Of a DNA stretch of 64,000 bases, positions 1 through 7,929 are shown piece after piece. The position numbers and the translations under genes are program-made. The first letter of the stretch is position 1, and each line of letters opens with the position of its first letter. Under the pieces are notes generated by a model. The model did no database searches. It worked only from the letters and a program-made list of their open reading frames with translations, and had not been told where the DNA came from. Source of the stretch: Haliea alexandrii (lineage in GTDB: Bacteria; Pseudomonadota; Gammaproteobacteria; Pseudomonadales; Halieaceae); NCBI RefSeq assembly GCF_003719295.1, contig NZ_RFLW01000001.1, forward strand, positions 558,001-622,000, in the 5' to 3' direction.

Positions 1-2
1 CC

Positions 3-410
3 GAGGCGGAGTACATCGACGCCGCCGGGCGCCAGTGGTTGCGCTCCGGGGATATCGGCTACGTGGACGAAGAGGGTTTTCTGTATATCGTCGACCGCAA
101 GAAGGACATGATTCTGTCCGGCGGCCAGAACGTCTATCCTCAGGATATCGAAGCCGTCCTGGTGCAGCATGCGCAGGTAAGCGATGTGGCTGTTATCGGC
201 ATACCCAGTGCGCGTTGGGGGGAGTCCCCGCTCGCGCTGGTGGTGCCGGCACCCCATGCGACAATAGCCGCGGACGAGCTGCTGGCCTGGGCCAATGCGC
301 GCCTGGGAAAACAGCAGCGGCTTGCCGACCTGAAATTCATCGACGCCCTGCCGCGCAACCCCAACGGCAAGATTTTGAAACGGGAACTGCGGCTGCAGTT
401 CGGGGAGTAA
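3..410 (+). CDS. Acyl-CoA synthetase (AMP-binding), C-terminal fragment
   Basis: The gene is cut by the left edge of the window; 135 codons remain, open from base 3. It is the C-terminal lid domain of an ANL-superfamily ligase, which activates a carboxylic acid as acyl-AMP and transfers it to CoA. Visible motifs are the hinge region GDIGYVDEEG, the DRKKDMI block and SGGQNVYPQDIE, followed near the end by RNPNGKILKREL, whose first lysine is the usual adenylation lysine. The stop lies 4 bases before the start of the alpha/beta hydrolase, so the two are probably co-transcribed. The family is certain; the acyl substrate cannot be told from this fragment. Confidence 0.93.
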   Translation, partial: EAEYIDAAGRQWLRSGDIGYVDEEGFLYIVDRKKDMILSGGQNVYPQDIEAVLVQHAQVSDVAVIGIPSARWGESPLALVVPAPHATIAADELLAWANARLGKQQRLADLKFIDALPRNPNGKILKRELRLQFGE

Positions 411-414
411 GCCC

Positions 415-1281
415 ATGAGTGGATTTACCGACCTCTGGTATCGCAGCAGCGATGGCCTGAACTTGTACGCCCGCGATTACGCCGGGCCGGATGTCGATGC
501 CCCGGTTGCCCTGTGCATGCATGGCCTCACGCGCAACTCAGCCGACTTTGCCGGCTTGGCGCCGCATCTCGCCCAGCGCTATCGCGTAGTGGTTGCCGAC
601 CAGCGCGGCCGCGGCCGTTCCGCGTACGATCCGGAGCCCGCGCACTACCAGCCTCTTACCTATGTTCAGGACATGTTCCGCCTGCTGGATGAGCAGGGTG
701 TGCAACAGGTGTTACTGGTCGGCACATCCATGGGCGGCCTGATGGCGATGATGATGGCGGCAATGCAGCCGGCGCGGACCAGCGCCATTGTGCTCAACGA
801 CATCGGCCCCGAGGTCGAGCCGGCGGGGCTGGCGCGCATCAAGGCCTATGTGGGGAAAGCGGAGCCGGTGGCTGATTGGGCGGCCGCCGTGGCACAAACC
901 CGGGCCATCAACGGCGATGCGTTTCCCACCTTCTCAGCCGATGACTGGCTGCACTTCGCCCGGGCGCTCTATCGGCCGCAGGCGCAGGGTAAAGGCCTGG
1001 AGCTGGCCTATGATCCCGCCATCGCCACGCCGTTGGCTGCGGCAGAAGGTGCCGCTGTCCCGCCGGATCTCTGGCCGGTGTTCGACGCCATTGCCACGTT
1101 GCCAATACTGGTGTTGCGCGGCGCGCATTCCGACATTCTCTCCAGTGCCGGGCTGCAGGCCATGCAGCAGCGCAAGGCCGACCTGGCTGTGGCCGTCGTC
1201 AATGACCGCGGCCACGCGCCCACCCTGGATGAACCTGAAGCGCGCACAGCAATCGATGCCTTCCTGACGCTATCCGCCTGA
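415..1281 (+). CDS. Alpha/beta-fold hydrolase
   Basis: A 288-residue cytoplasmic alpha/beta hydrolase with no signal peptide. The nucleophile elbow is GTSMGG (Ser105), the oxyanion-hole HG pair lies at residues 36-37 (MHGLTRN), and the catalytic His is probably H267 in DRGHAPTLDEPE. The DQRGRGRS segment near residue 63 is typical of the epoxide hydrolase/haloperoxidase-like branch. It follows the acyl-CoA ligase after 4 bases and precedes an NTF2-like gene, which suggests a catabolic operon. The physiological ester or C-C bond substrate is unknown. Confidence 0.9.
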   Translation: MSGFTDLWYRSSDGLNLYARDYAGPDVDAPVALCMHGLTRNSADFAGLAPHLAQRYRVVVADQRGRGRSAYDPEPAHYQPLTYVQDMFRLLDEQGVQQVLLVGTSMGGLMAMMMAAMQPARTSAIVLNDIGPEVEPAGLARIKAYVGKAEPVADWAAAVAQTRAINGDAFPTFSADDWLHFARALYRPQAQGKGLELAYDPAIATPLAAAEGAAVPPDLWPVFDAIATLPILVLRGAHSDILSSAGLQAMQQRKADLAVAVVNDRGHAPTLDEPEARTAIDAFLTLSA

Positions 1282-1350
1282 TCACGGTCATGGACAGCGC
1301 GCCCGCCCGGTGGCATCGTTGTCGCGATGGATGAGTATGAAGGATCGAGT

Positions 1351-1734
1351 ATGCAGGTATTGGCGCGTTGGCACGAGATTGTGCGCAGTGGAGATCCGGG
1401 TGGACTGGACGCCATTCTGGCCGACGATTGCGTGTTCTGGTCGCCCGTGGTGCACCGCCCCCAGGCAGGTCGCGATCTCACACGGCTTTACCTGACCGGA
1501 GCCCTCGCGGTATTCAATGACAGTTTTCACTACGTGAAAGAGGTGGTGGCAGCGCCTCATGCCGTGCTCGAGTTCAGTTGTGACATCGACGGCATTACGG
1601 TCAATGGGGTCGATATCATCACCGTGAATGACGCAGGCCTGATCACCGAGTTCAAGGTGATGGTGCGCCCGCTCAAGGGCGTCAACCTGTTGCATGCCAA
1701 AATGGCCGCAATGCTGGAGCAATTGTCTGCATGA
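1351..1734 (+). CDS. NTF2-like/SnoaL-type small protein
   Basis: A 127-residue protein of the NTF2-like (SnoaL) cone fold. The evidence is the pattern RWHEIVRSGDPGGLDAILADDCVFWSP and the C-terminal ITEFKVMVRP strand, where such proteins close the pocket. Start chosen at ATG 1351 because a GAAGGA ribosome-binding site sits 6 bases upstream; an in-frame ATG at 1327 has none. Its stop overlaps the next gene's ATG by 4 bases (ATGA). Members range from isomerases and dehydratases to non-catalytic binding proteins, so no reaction is assigned. Confidence 0.8.
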   Translation: MQVLARWHEIVRSGDPGGLDAILADDCVFWSPVVHRPQAGRDLTRLYLTGALAVFNDSFHYVKEVVAAPHAVLEFSCDIDGITVNGVDIITVNDAGLITEFKVMVRPLKGVNLLHAKMAAMLEQLSA

Positions 1735-2186
1735 GGAAGAGAGCGATGTGGGGCGAACAGGCGGGAAAAGGTCTGGCAGCATTTCTGGTCGCCGGGATGC
1801 TGAGCGCCTGCGGGCAGACCGCGGAGGATACGACGATAGAGCAGGGGGCGGGGGTGATCGAAGGCACCGTCATGTATCGGGAGCGCATGATGTTGCCGCC
1901 TGATGCACAGCTGGAGATCAACTTCGAGGATGTGTCGCGGGCGGATGCACCCGCCACGGTGCTGGCTACCGTGACGCAGTCCACCGCAACGGCGCCGCCC
2001 TGGCCTTTCCGTATCAGCTACGACCCGGCAACGCTGGATTCCCGGCATCGCTACGGGTTGCGTGCCACGGTGCGTCACAAGGACCGTTTGCTATTTACCT
2101 CTGACACGTTCGTCGATGCCTTCGCCGAGCAGGCACCGGAGATCGTGCTGGTGCGGGTGCCTGGCAAGCCGGACCCGCAGTCGTAG
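1731..2186 (+). CDS. YbaY-family lipoprotein
   Basis: A 151-residue predicted lipoprotein. The N-terminus has a basic n-region, a hydrophobic stretch and the lipobox MLSAC (lipidated Cys27). The mature part starts with GVIEGTVMYRERMMLPPDAQLEI, split around residues 41-62, and contains a PWPFRISYDP-type segment, which are hallmarks of the YbaY/YscW beta-sandwich family. It overlaps the preceding gene by 4 bases. ATG 1746 is an alternative start with a GGAAGAG site but would lose the positive n-region. The family has no firmly established biochemical role. A 12-bp inverted repeat spans its stop codon. Confidence 0.8.
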   Translation: MRKRAMWGEQAGKGLAAFLVAGMLSACGQTAEDTTIEQGAGVIEGTVMYRERMMLPPDAQLEINFEDVSRADAPATVLATVTQSTATAPPWPFRISYDPATLDSRHRYGLRATVRHKDRLLFTSDTFVDAFAEQAPEIVLVRVPGKPDPQS

Positions 2187-2198
2187 CCGGCTTGCCAG
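2161..2198 (+). terminator. Perfect 12-bp inverted repeat over the lipoprotein stop
   Basis: CTGGCAAGCCGG (2161-2172) pairs perfectly with CCGGCTTGCCAG (2187-2198); the 14-base loop contains the TAG stop. There is no long T-run after it (only TTGT), so it may be a weak intrinsic terminator or an mRNA-end stabiliser rather than a classical terminator. Confidence 0.5.
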
Positions 2199-2269
2199 TT
2201 GTGCAGTAAAGATGGCCTGTATTCGCCGCTGCGTTTATACTCGCGGCTCCTGTGGTATGTAATGTCGCC

Positions 2270-2569
2270 ATGTCGTCTCAGTTAACACTGACAGCAAGAG
2301 CCCGTCGCGCCGCCCGTCTGGTAGCGGTGCTCGCGCTGTTGTGCGTCAGTGGTCTGCAGGTTCTCGAGGCCAGTCATACCCACGGGTTGTCCGATGCGCA
2401 GGCCGAGTGCCTGCTGTGCAAGTCATCGGCCCCTGCAGCAGTGTCTGCGGTGCCCGCGCTGGCGCTGTTCCTGCTGCTGGTGGCGTGCTTTACGGCCGCG
2501 CCACGTGCCGCGCAGGTCGCTCCGCGTTACCTTCCACTACAGGCCCGAGGCCCCCCGCATTACTTCTGA
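2270..2569 (+). CDS. Small metal-associated membrane protein (DUF2946-like)
   Basis: A 99-residue protein with an N-terminal hydrophobic segment, a short exported loop carrying SHTHG and AECLLCKSS (potential metal ligands His/His/Cys/Cys), a second hydrophobic segment (ALALFLLLVACF) and the tail ARGPPHYF. The HxH..CxxC layout and RGPP tail resemble small DUF2946-type proteins often found beside metal or TonB receptors. Start set at ATG 2270; a GTG at 2252 is also in frame. It ends 35 bases before the TonB receptor, implying one transcript and a shared metal-related job. Function is inferred from layout only. Confidence 0.6.
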   Translation: MSSQLTLTARARRAARLVAVLALLCVSGLQVLEASHTHGLSDAQAECLLCKSSAPAAVSAVPALALFLLLVACFTAAPRAAQVAPRYLPLQARGPPHYF

Positions 2570-2604
2570 CTAAAGAACCCCATTGTCTTTTTCAGGAGTA
2601 GATC

Positions 2605-4725
2605 ATGAAACGTTTTATGCCTATTGCACTGGCTGTGGCCAGTGCAAACGCGGCGGCGCAGTCGCTGCCAATCGAACACGTGCTGGTAACGGCACCTTTA
2701 AGCAAGCAGGAAGCCGAAACCGCCTTGCCGGTGACTGTATTGACGGGCGATGACTTGCGCCGCAGCGCGCGGTCGACGATTGGCGATACCCTCGGTGACA
2801 TGCCCGGGTTGGCCAATGCATCTTTTGGCCCCGGTGTCGGCCAGCCCGTGATTCGTGGGCAGCAGGGACCGCGGGTGACCGTGTTACAGAATGGCACCAG
2901 CAGTGCCGATGCCTCGGCGGTGAGTGCCGATCACGCGGTGTCTGTCGAGCCCCTGCTGGCAAACAGCATTGAGGTGCTGCGGGGGCCCGCGACCCTGCTG
3001 TATGGCGCGGGGGCCATTGGTGGTGTGGTCAATGTGATCGACAACCGTGTGCCGCGCACCCGTATTGACGGTGTGGAAGGCGGTGTGGAGCTGCGCCATG
3101 ACGGCGCCTCCGACATGGACACGTCGGTGCTGCGCCTGGACGGTGGCAGCGGCGATATCGCCTTCCACCTGGATGCCCTTTACCGCGACTGGAACGATCT
3201 GAGCATTCCCGGCCTCGCGGCGCGGGAAGGCGATCACGACCATGACGAGGAACACGACGGCGACGAACACGACGGCGAGGAGCACGGTGAGGAAGAGACA
3301 ACCGATGGTTACGTTGGCAATACGGGCGGCCGCACACGCAATGTGACTGCCGGCGCCAGCTACCACTTCGACCGCGGCCTGGTAGGGCTGGCAGTGGCCC
3401 GGCTGGAGAACCGCTACGGTATTCCAGCCGGCGCCCACGAGCACCATGAGGACGAGCACGGCGAGGAGGATCATGAGGAGCACGAAGAGCACGAAGAGCA
3501 CGAAGAGCATGAGGAAGAAGAGGGCGGCATAACCCTGGACGTGGAGCAGACGCGCTACGATCTCGTGCTGGAACTTGCGGAACCGCTGCCCGGCTTTGAA
3601 TCGCTGCGCGGCACGGTCACCTATACCGATTACCAGCATGCGGAAATCGAAGGCAATGGCGAAGTAGGCACGCTGTACAACAATGAAACCTGGGAGACCC
3701 GGGTCGAGATGGTGCACGGTGAGATCGGTGGCCTGCGTGGTGCGCTGGGATTGCAGGCACGCAGTGGAGAGTTCAGCGCTATTGGTGAAGAGGCCTTTAT
3801 CCCGGTAACCGACAGCACCGACTTCGGCGTTTTTCTGGTGGAGGACTATCGCACCGGTGACTGGCTGTTCGAGGCCGGCCTGCGTGTGGACCGGGATGAA
3901 CGTGACCCCGCGGCGCAATCCTCCGGTGCGCGCGATTTCACCGCGTTCAGCGCTTCGGGTTCAGCGATATTCAATGCCTCCCCGGACTGGCAGTTGCGCT
4001 TGTACCTCGCCCGTTCCGAGCGCGCGCCCTCCATTGAAGAGCTGTTCTCCAATGTCGATGGTACCGGGCCGGAGAACTGGGTTGCGCACGCGGCCACAGC
4101 GGCCATCGAATTGGGTGATCCGGACCTCGACACGGAAGTCTCGAACAACGTGGACCTCTCCCTCCACTGGCACAACGGCAACAAGGATCTCGAAGTTACC
4201 GTGTTCCACAACGACTTCAGTGACTACATTACCCTGATGAACACCGGTGCCGAGGTGGATGAACTGCCGGTGCTGGCTTACGTGCAGGATGACGCCACGT
4301 TCTACGGCGTGGAAGTGAACGCCCAGTTCGGTCTGGGAACCTTTGTCGGTGGCGAGGTGGGGTTGGCCCTGTTCGGCGACATGATTCGCGGCGAGCTGGA
4401 CAATGGTGACGATGTGCCGCGACTGCCGCCGCACCGTATTGGCGGCCGCCTGAGCTGGTCGACGGATGTGCTGGAGGTGTGGACACGGGTGCAGGACGCC
4501 GCCAGCCAGAATCGCCCCGGCGTCAATGAGGAAGCCACGGCAGGCTACACGCGCTGGGATCTGGGCGCCGACTACCGGCTGGCGCTGGGTGACTCCGAGC
4601 TGACGCTGTTTCTGGCCGCGCGCAATTTGGGAGACGAGGAAATCCGCCTGAGCACCTCGTTCCTGCGCGATGTGTCGCCGGAGGCAGGCCGCTCGGTGGA
4701 AGCGGGTGTGCGTTACCGCTTCTGA
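2605..4725 (+). CDS. TonB-dependent outer-membrane receptor, His/Glu-rich, ZnuD-like
   Basis: A 706-residue TonB-dependent receptor. It has a short signal peptide (MKRFMPIALAVASANAAAQS), a plug domain (VTVLTGDDLRRS; PVIRGQQGPRVTVLQNG; VEVLRGPATLLYG-like segment at about residues 120-135) and a beta-barrel ending in the aromatic signal VRYRF. Two extracellular-loop-like segments are extremely rich in His, Asp and Glu, at about residues 211-232 and 278-307, which is typical of zinc receptors such as ZnuD. GGAGTAG provides the ribosome-binding site. It follows a small HxH/CxxC protein. Zinc as substrate is an inference; copper or nickel are possible. Its 3' end overlaps the convergent GNAT gene by 13 bases. 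Confidence 0.9.
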   Translation: MKRFMPIALAVASANAAAQSLPIEHVLVTAPLSKQEAETALPVTVLTGDDLRRSARSTIGDTLGDMPGLANASFGPGVGQPVIRGQQGPRVTVLQNGTSSADASAVSADHAVSVEPLLANSIEVLRGPATLLYGAGAIGGVVNVIDNRVPRTRIDGVEGGVELRHDGASDMDTSVLRLDGGSGDIAFHLDALYRDWNDLSIPGLAAREGDHDHDEEHDGDEHDGEEHGEEETTDGYVGNTGGRTRNVTAGASYHFDRGLVGLAVARLENRYGIPAGAHEHHEDEHGEEDHEEHEEHEEHEEHEEEEGGITLDVEQTRYDLVLELAEPLPGFESLRGTVTYTDYQHAEIEGNGEVGTLYNNETWETRVEMVHGEIGGLRGALGLQARSGEFSAIGEEAFIPVTDSTDFGVFLVEDYRTGDWLFEAGLRVDRDERDPAAQSSGARDFTAFSASGSAIFNASPDWQLRLYLARSERAPSIEELFSNVDGTGPENWVAHAATAAIELGDPDLDTEVSNNVDLSLHWHNGNKDLEVTVFHNDFSDYITLMNTGAEVDELPVLAYVQDDATFYGVEVNAQFGLGTFVGGEVGLALFGDMIRGELDNGDDVPRLPPHRIGGRLSWSTDVLEVWTRVQDAASQNRPGVNEEATAGYTRWDLGADYRLALGDSELTLFLAARNLGDEEIRLSTSFLRDVSPEAGRSVEAGVRYRF
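3472..3516 (+). repeat. Five 9-bp tandem units encoding (His-Glu-Glu)n
   Basis: Five consecutive 9-base units, three of them identical (CACGAAGAG), encode His-Glu-Glu at residues 290-304 of the TonB receptor. Because the unit is a multiple of three, slippage would change the loop length without breaking the frame. Confidence 0.9.
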
Positions 4726-5228
4726 GCGTCCTCCCATCCATAGAGGCACAGGGCCTCGGCCTCGGGTGTGAGTTGAATCATCGATTCATACGCGAAGCCG
4801 AGGTGATCCAGCAGGCTGCGCGAGGCGTGGTTCCCCGGCGTGACAATGGCGACCAGCCGTTGCAGGCCAAGGGGCCCCCTGGCATAGTCCAGCACTGCCT
4901 GTGCCGCTTCCAGCGCCAGCCCGCGGCCACGGGCTGCGGGTAGAAATCCGTAGCCGATATCCACATCGGTGAGCGTGGGGCGCTGCACCAGGCCGCAGAT
5001 CCCCAGCGGTTCGCCTCCCTCACACGGCCTTACCGCCCACAGTCCAAAGCCGTTCTCCCGGTAGCTCGCCAGCGGACCGTCTCGCAGGTACTGTCTTGCC
5101 TGATCCAGGGAGCGCACACCGCGATCGGCAATGTGCTCAATGAAATCGGGATCGTTCAGCAGTGCCAGCACGAAGGGCGCATCGTCTTCGCTGAGCGGGT
5201 CTATCAGGAGTCGCGGTGTGTGCAGCAT
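4713..5228 (-). CDS. GNAT-family N-acetyltransferase (RimJ/RimL type)
   Basis: A 171-residue acetyltransferase starting MLHTPRLLIDPLSEDDAPFV, the standard RimJ-like opening. The acetyl-CoA loop is PAARGRGLALEA, and the C-terminal motif is PGNHASRSLLDHLGF. A TTG at 5261 would extend it by 11 residues, but ATG 5228 matches family length. It probably transfers acetyl from acetyl-CoA to an N-terminal or small-molecule amine; the acceptor is unknown. It is convergent with, and overlaps, the TonB receptor by 13 bases. Confidence 0.88.
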   Translation of the reverse strand: MLHTPRLLIDPLSEDDAPFVLALLNDPDFIEHIADRGVRSLDQARQYLRDGPLASYRENGFGLWAVRPCEGGEPLGICGLVQRPTLTDVDIGYGFLPAARGRGLALEAAQAVLDYARGPLGLQRLVAIVTPGNHASRSLLDHLGFAYESMIQLTPEAEALCLYGWEDAQKR

Positions 5229-5356
5229 GGCCTGTTCATCCGTTGAGAAGAGATACGACAAGGGTACTACAGCGTCCTCGTGGGCAGTGCCCGGACAGTG
5301 AAATCAAACCGGGGTGCTGGTAAAGTGCGGGGTCTTTCGGCGCGGCAGGGCAGAGC

Positions 5357-5920
5357 ATGGCACAGCGGATCATCGTCGGCATCAGCGGCGCCTCGGGGAT
5401 CGTCTACGGAGTGCGAGCGCTGGAATTGTTGCGTGATTGCGGGGTGGAAACCCACCTGGTCATCACCAAGTCAGCGGAGCTCACCCTGCATCATGAGTTG
5501 GACATGTCGCTCGATGCGCTCAAGGCGCTGGCGAGCGAGGTACATCCCATACGCAATGTCGGCGCCTCCATCGCCAGCGGCTCCTTTCGCACGGCGGGTA
5601 TGCTGGTTGCACCCTGCTCGGTGCGCACCATGGCGGAAATTGCCACCGGAGTGACGTCCAGCCTGCTCACCCGGGCGGCGGATGTTGTGCTCAAGGAGCG
5701 TCGGAGGCTGGTGTTGATGGTGCGCGAAACGCCCTTGCACACGGGGCATTTACGTACGCTGACCCAACTCTCGGAGATGGGTGCGGTGATCGCGCCCCCC
5801 GTGCCCGCGTTCTACGCTCAGCCGGAATCCCTTGATGCCATGGTTACCCAGACCGTGGGCCGGCTGCTGGATCTGTTTGCGATCGATTCAGAACAGGTCA
5901 GGCGCTGGCAGGGCGGGTGA
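5357..5920 (+). CDS. ubiX: Flavin prenyltransferase UbiX
   Basis: A 187-residue enzyme that joins dimethylallyl phosphate to FMN to make prenylated FMN, the cofactor for UbiD-type decarboxylases in ubiquinone synthesis. Diagnostic motifs are VGISGASGIVYG (FMN phosphate loop), GSFRTAGM, APCSVRTMAEIATG and RRRLVLMVRETPLH. Length is standard. It stands alone upstream of an MFS gene that starts 43 bases later. No ubiD is present in the window. Confidence 0.96.
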   Translation: MAQRIIVGISGASGIVYGVRALELLRDCGVETHLVITKSAELTLHHELDMSLDALKALASEVHPIRNVGASIASGSFRTAGMLVAPCSVRTMAEIATGVTSSLLTRAADVVLKERRRLVLMVRETPLHTGHLRTLTQLSEMGAVIAPPVPAFYAQPESLDAMVTQTVGRLLDLFAIDSEQVRRWQGG

Positions 5921-5963
5921 GGGCCGTGCGCACCTCCATTGTGCCCCGGCTCAAGGCGGCCTG

Positions 5964-7178
5964 ATGCCGATTCTGTTTGGTGTGGTACTGCTCGACCTGA
6001 TCGGCTTCGGTATCGTCATCCCCATCCTGCCGTTTCTATCGCCACAGCTCGGCGCATCGAAAATCGACATTGCCCTGATCATTGTCAGCTATGCCGTGTG
6101 CGCTGGTATCTCCGGCCCCTTCTGGGGGCGCCTCTCGGACCGTCGCGGGCGCAAGCCGGTGATCATGATCTGCCTCGCCGGGGCTGCCGTGTCCTACGTC
6201 ATGCTGGCGCTGGCAACTGAGCTCTGGATGATTTTTGCCGCGCGCGCCTTCGCCGGCATCATGGCGGGCAACCTGGGTGTAGCCTCGGCCATGATGAGCG
6301 ATATCACAACACCCGAAAAACGGGCGAAAGGCATGGGGCTGATTGGTGCCGCCTTTGGCCTGGGGCTGGTGCTCGGGCCACTGCTCGGTGGGCTGCTGGC
6401 GGGCGACAGCGGCAGTTTCATGCTGCCTTGCCTGGTGGCCGGTTGCATGTCGATGCTGGCCATTCTGGCGGCGGGGCTCTTCTTGCCGGAGTCGGTCACG
6501 GCCCAGCGCCGCGCCGCCCACCGTCAGGCGCATCGCGATGGCTCGCGCCAGTCCACGCTGGCCATGCTGCGTGCCACCGGCAATCGCTTGCTGGTGCTGC
6601 AATATGTGCTGCATGCCGCCGCCATCAGCTCGGTGACTTACCTGGTGCCCCTGTGGCTGGGGGATGTGCTCGGCTGGGGCGCACGCGAGGTGGGGCTGGT
6701 GTTTGGCGTACAGGGGGCGATCATGGTGGTGCTGCAGGGCGGCTTGCTCGGTGCGCTGGTGCGCTGGCTGGGTGAGTGGCGCCTGTTGCGCCTGTCGGTT
6801 GCGGCCTTCATGGCCGGCCTGTGTCTCGCTGTGGTGGCGGCTGGCATGCCGTTGATGCTGGCCGCGGTGTACATCGCCATGTCGGGCTCCACGCTGTGCA
6901 TGCCGTTGCTGAATACCATCACCAGCCACCGCACCCCCGCGGACCTGCGCGGCCAGATGCTTGGCACCACGGCGTCGGCAGCCTCCTGGGGCCGCGTTGT
7001 CGGCCCCTTGTCGGCGGGCGCCAACCTCTCCCTGTTCGGCTATACCGGTGCCTGGTTGGGCTGTATCGTTGTGGTCAGTCTTTACCTGGCCTGGGCGCTG
7101 GGGCCGCATCCGGCCTCTGCCGCATCAGAGGATTCATCACTGGAGGAGAACCCCCCGCATGACTACCCAACTGTTTGA
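5964..7178 (+). CDS. MFS transporter, TetA/multidrug-efflux type
   Basis: A 404-residue 12-TM major facilitator. It opens MPILFGVVLLDLIGFGIVIP and carries motif A (GRLSDRRGRKPV) after TM2, plus a TM5 antiporter-like GAAFGLGLVLGPLLGG motif typical of proton-driven drug efflux. ATG 5964 was chosen because AAGGCGG lies 4 bases upstream; the longer open frame back to 5832 runs inside ubiX. Its last 20 bases overlap the following SDR gene, so translation is probably coupled. Substrate unknown. Confidence 0.9.
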   Translation: MPILFGVVLLDLIGFGIVIPILPFLSPQLGASKIDIALIIVSYAVCAGISGPFWGRLSDRRGRKPVIMICLAGAAVSYVMLALATELWMIFAARAFAGIMAGNLGVASAMMSDITTPEKRAKGMGLIGAAFGLGLVLGPLLGGLLAGDSGSFMLPCLVAGCMSMLAILAAGLFLPESVTAQRRAAHRQAHRDGSRQSTLAMLRATGNRLLVLQYVLHAAAISSVTYLVPLWLGDVLGWGAREVGLVFGVQGAIMVVLQGGLLGALVRWLGEWRLLRLSVAAFMAGLCLAVVAAGMPLMLAAVYIAMSGSTLCMPLLNTITSHRTPADLRGQMLGTTASAASWGRVVGPLSAGANLSLFGYTGAWLGCIVVVSLYLAWALGPHPASAASEDSSLEENPPHDYPTV

Positions 7179-7923
7179 TCTGAGCGGGCGCATTGCCCTG
7201 GTGAGCGGCGCCAGCCGCGGCATTGGCGAGGCCATTGCCCGCCTGCTGGCGGAGCAGGGCGCGCACGTTATTGTCTCCAGCCGCAAGCTGGAGGGTTGCC
7301 AGCCGGTGGCCGACTCGATCGGCGCCGCCGGTGGCAGCGCAGAAGCCCACGCCTGTAACGTCGGGAGTATGGATGACATTCAGGCCCTGTTCGCGCACAT
7401 CCGCACGGCGCACGGACGACTCGATATCTGCATCAACAATGGTGCCACCAATCCGTATTTCGGCCATGTACTGGACACGGATCTGGGTGCTTTCCAGAAA
7501 ACGGTCGACGTGAATATTCGCGGCTACTTTTTCATGTCGATCGAAGCGGGCAAGTTGATGCGCGAGCAAGGCAAGGGTGCCATCGTCAACACCGCCTCGG
7601 TCAACGCCCTGCAGCCAGGGCCAATGCAGGGGATTTACTCGATTACCAAGGCGGCGGTGGTCAACATGACACAGGTGTTCGCCAAGGAGTGTGGCCCCCT
7701 GGGTATCCGCTGCAATGCGCTATTGCCGGGTTTGACGAAAACGAAGTTCGCGGGGGCCCTGTTCAGCAACGACGATATCTACCAGGCTGCGATCGAGAAC
7801 ATACCCCTGCAGCGTCACGCGGAGCCGGAGGAGATGGCCGGTGCTGTGCTGTACCTGGTGTCGGACGCCGCCAGCTACACCAACGGCGAATGCATCGTCG
7901 TGGACGGCGGGCTGACCATCTAG
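7159..7923 (+). CDS. Short-chain dehydrogenase/reductase
   Basis: A 254-residue classical SDR. The NAD(P)-binding motif is SGASRGIG (about residues 17-24), the NNGA motif replaces the usual NNAG, and the catalytic triad is Ser in TASVNAL with YSITK (Tyr/Lys). The C-terminus is VVDGGLTI as in FabG-like dehydrogenases. GGAGGAG lies upstream inside the MFS gene. It oxidises or reduces an alcohol/ketone; the FabG-like tail suggests a tetramer, and the substrate is unknown. Confidence 0.92.
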   Translation: MTTQLFDLSGRIALVSGASRGIGEAIARLLAEQGAHVIVSSRKLEGCQPVADSIGAAGGSAEAHACNVGSMDDIQALFAHIRTAHGRLDICINNGATNPYFGHVLDTDLGAFQKTVDVNIRGYFFMSIEAGKLMREQGKGAIVNTASVNALQPGPMQGIYSITKAAVVNMTQVFAKECGPLGIRCNALLPGLTKTKFAGALFSNDDIYQAAIENIPLQRHAEPEEMAGAVLYLVSDAASYTNGECIVVDGGLTI

Positions 7924-7929
7924 CCCGCC

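Noticed and set aside
2199-2269. Zur-box search before the metal receptor pair
   Set aside because: TATACT is present but no GTTATA/TATAAC-type dyad is recognisable.
3472-3516. Regular repeats considered as a CRISPR-like or intergenic repeat array
   Set aside because: Units are 9 bases, in frame and coding (His-Glu-Glu), with no spacers.
2884-3918. A 344-codon minus-strand frame rich in Val/Leu over the TonB receptor
   Set aside because: It is the complement of the His/Glu-rich repeats; the hydrophobic run is the antisense reading of GAG/CAC codons.
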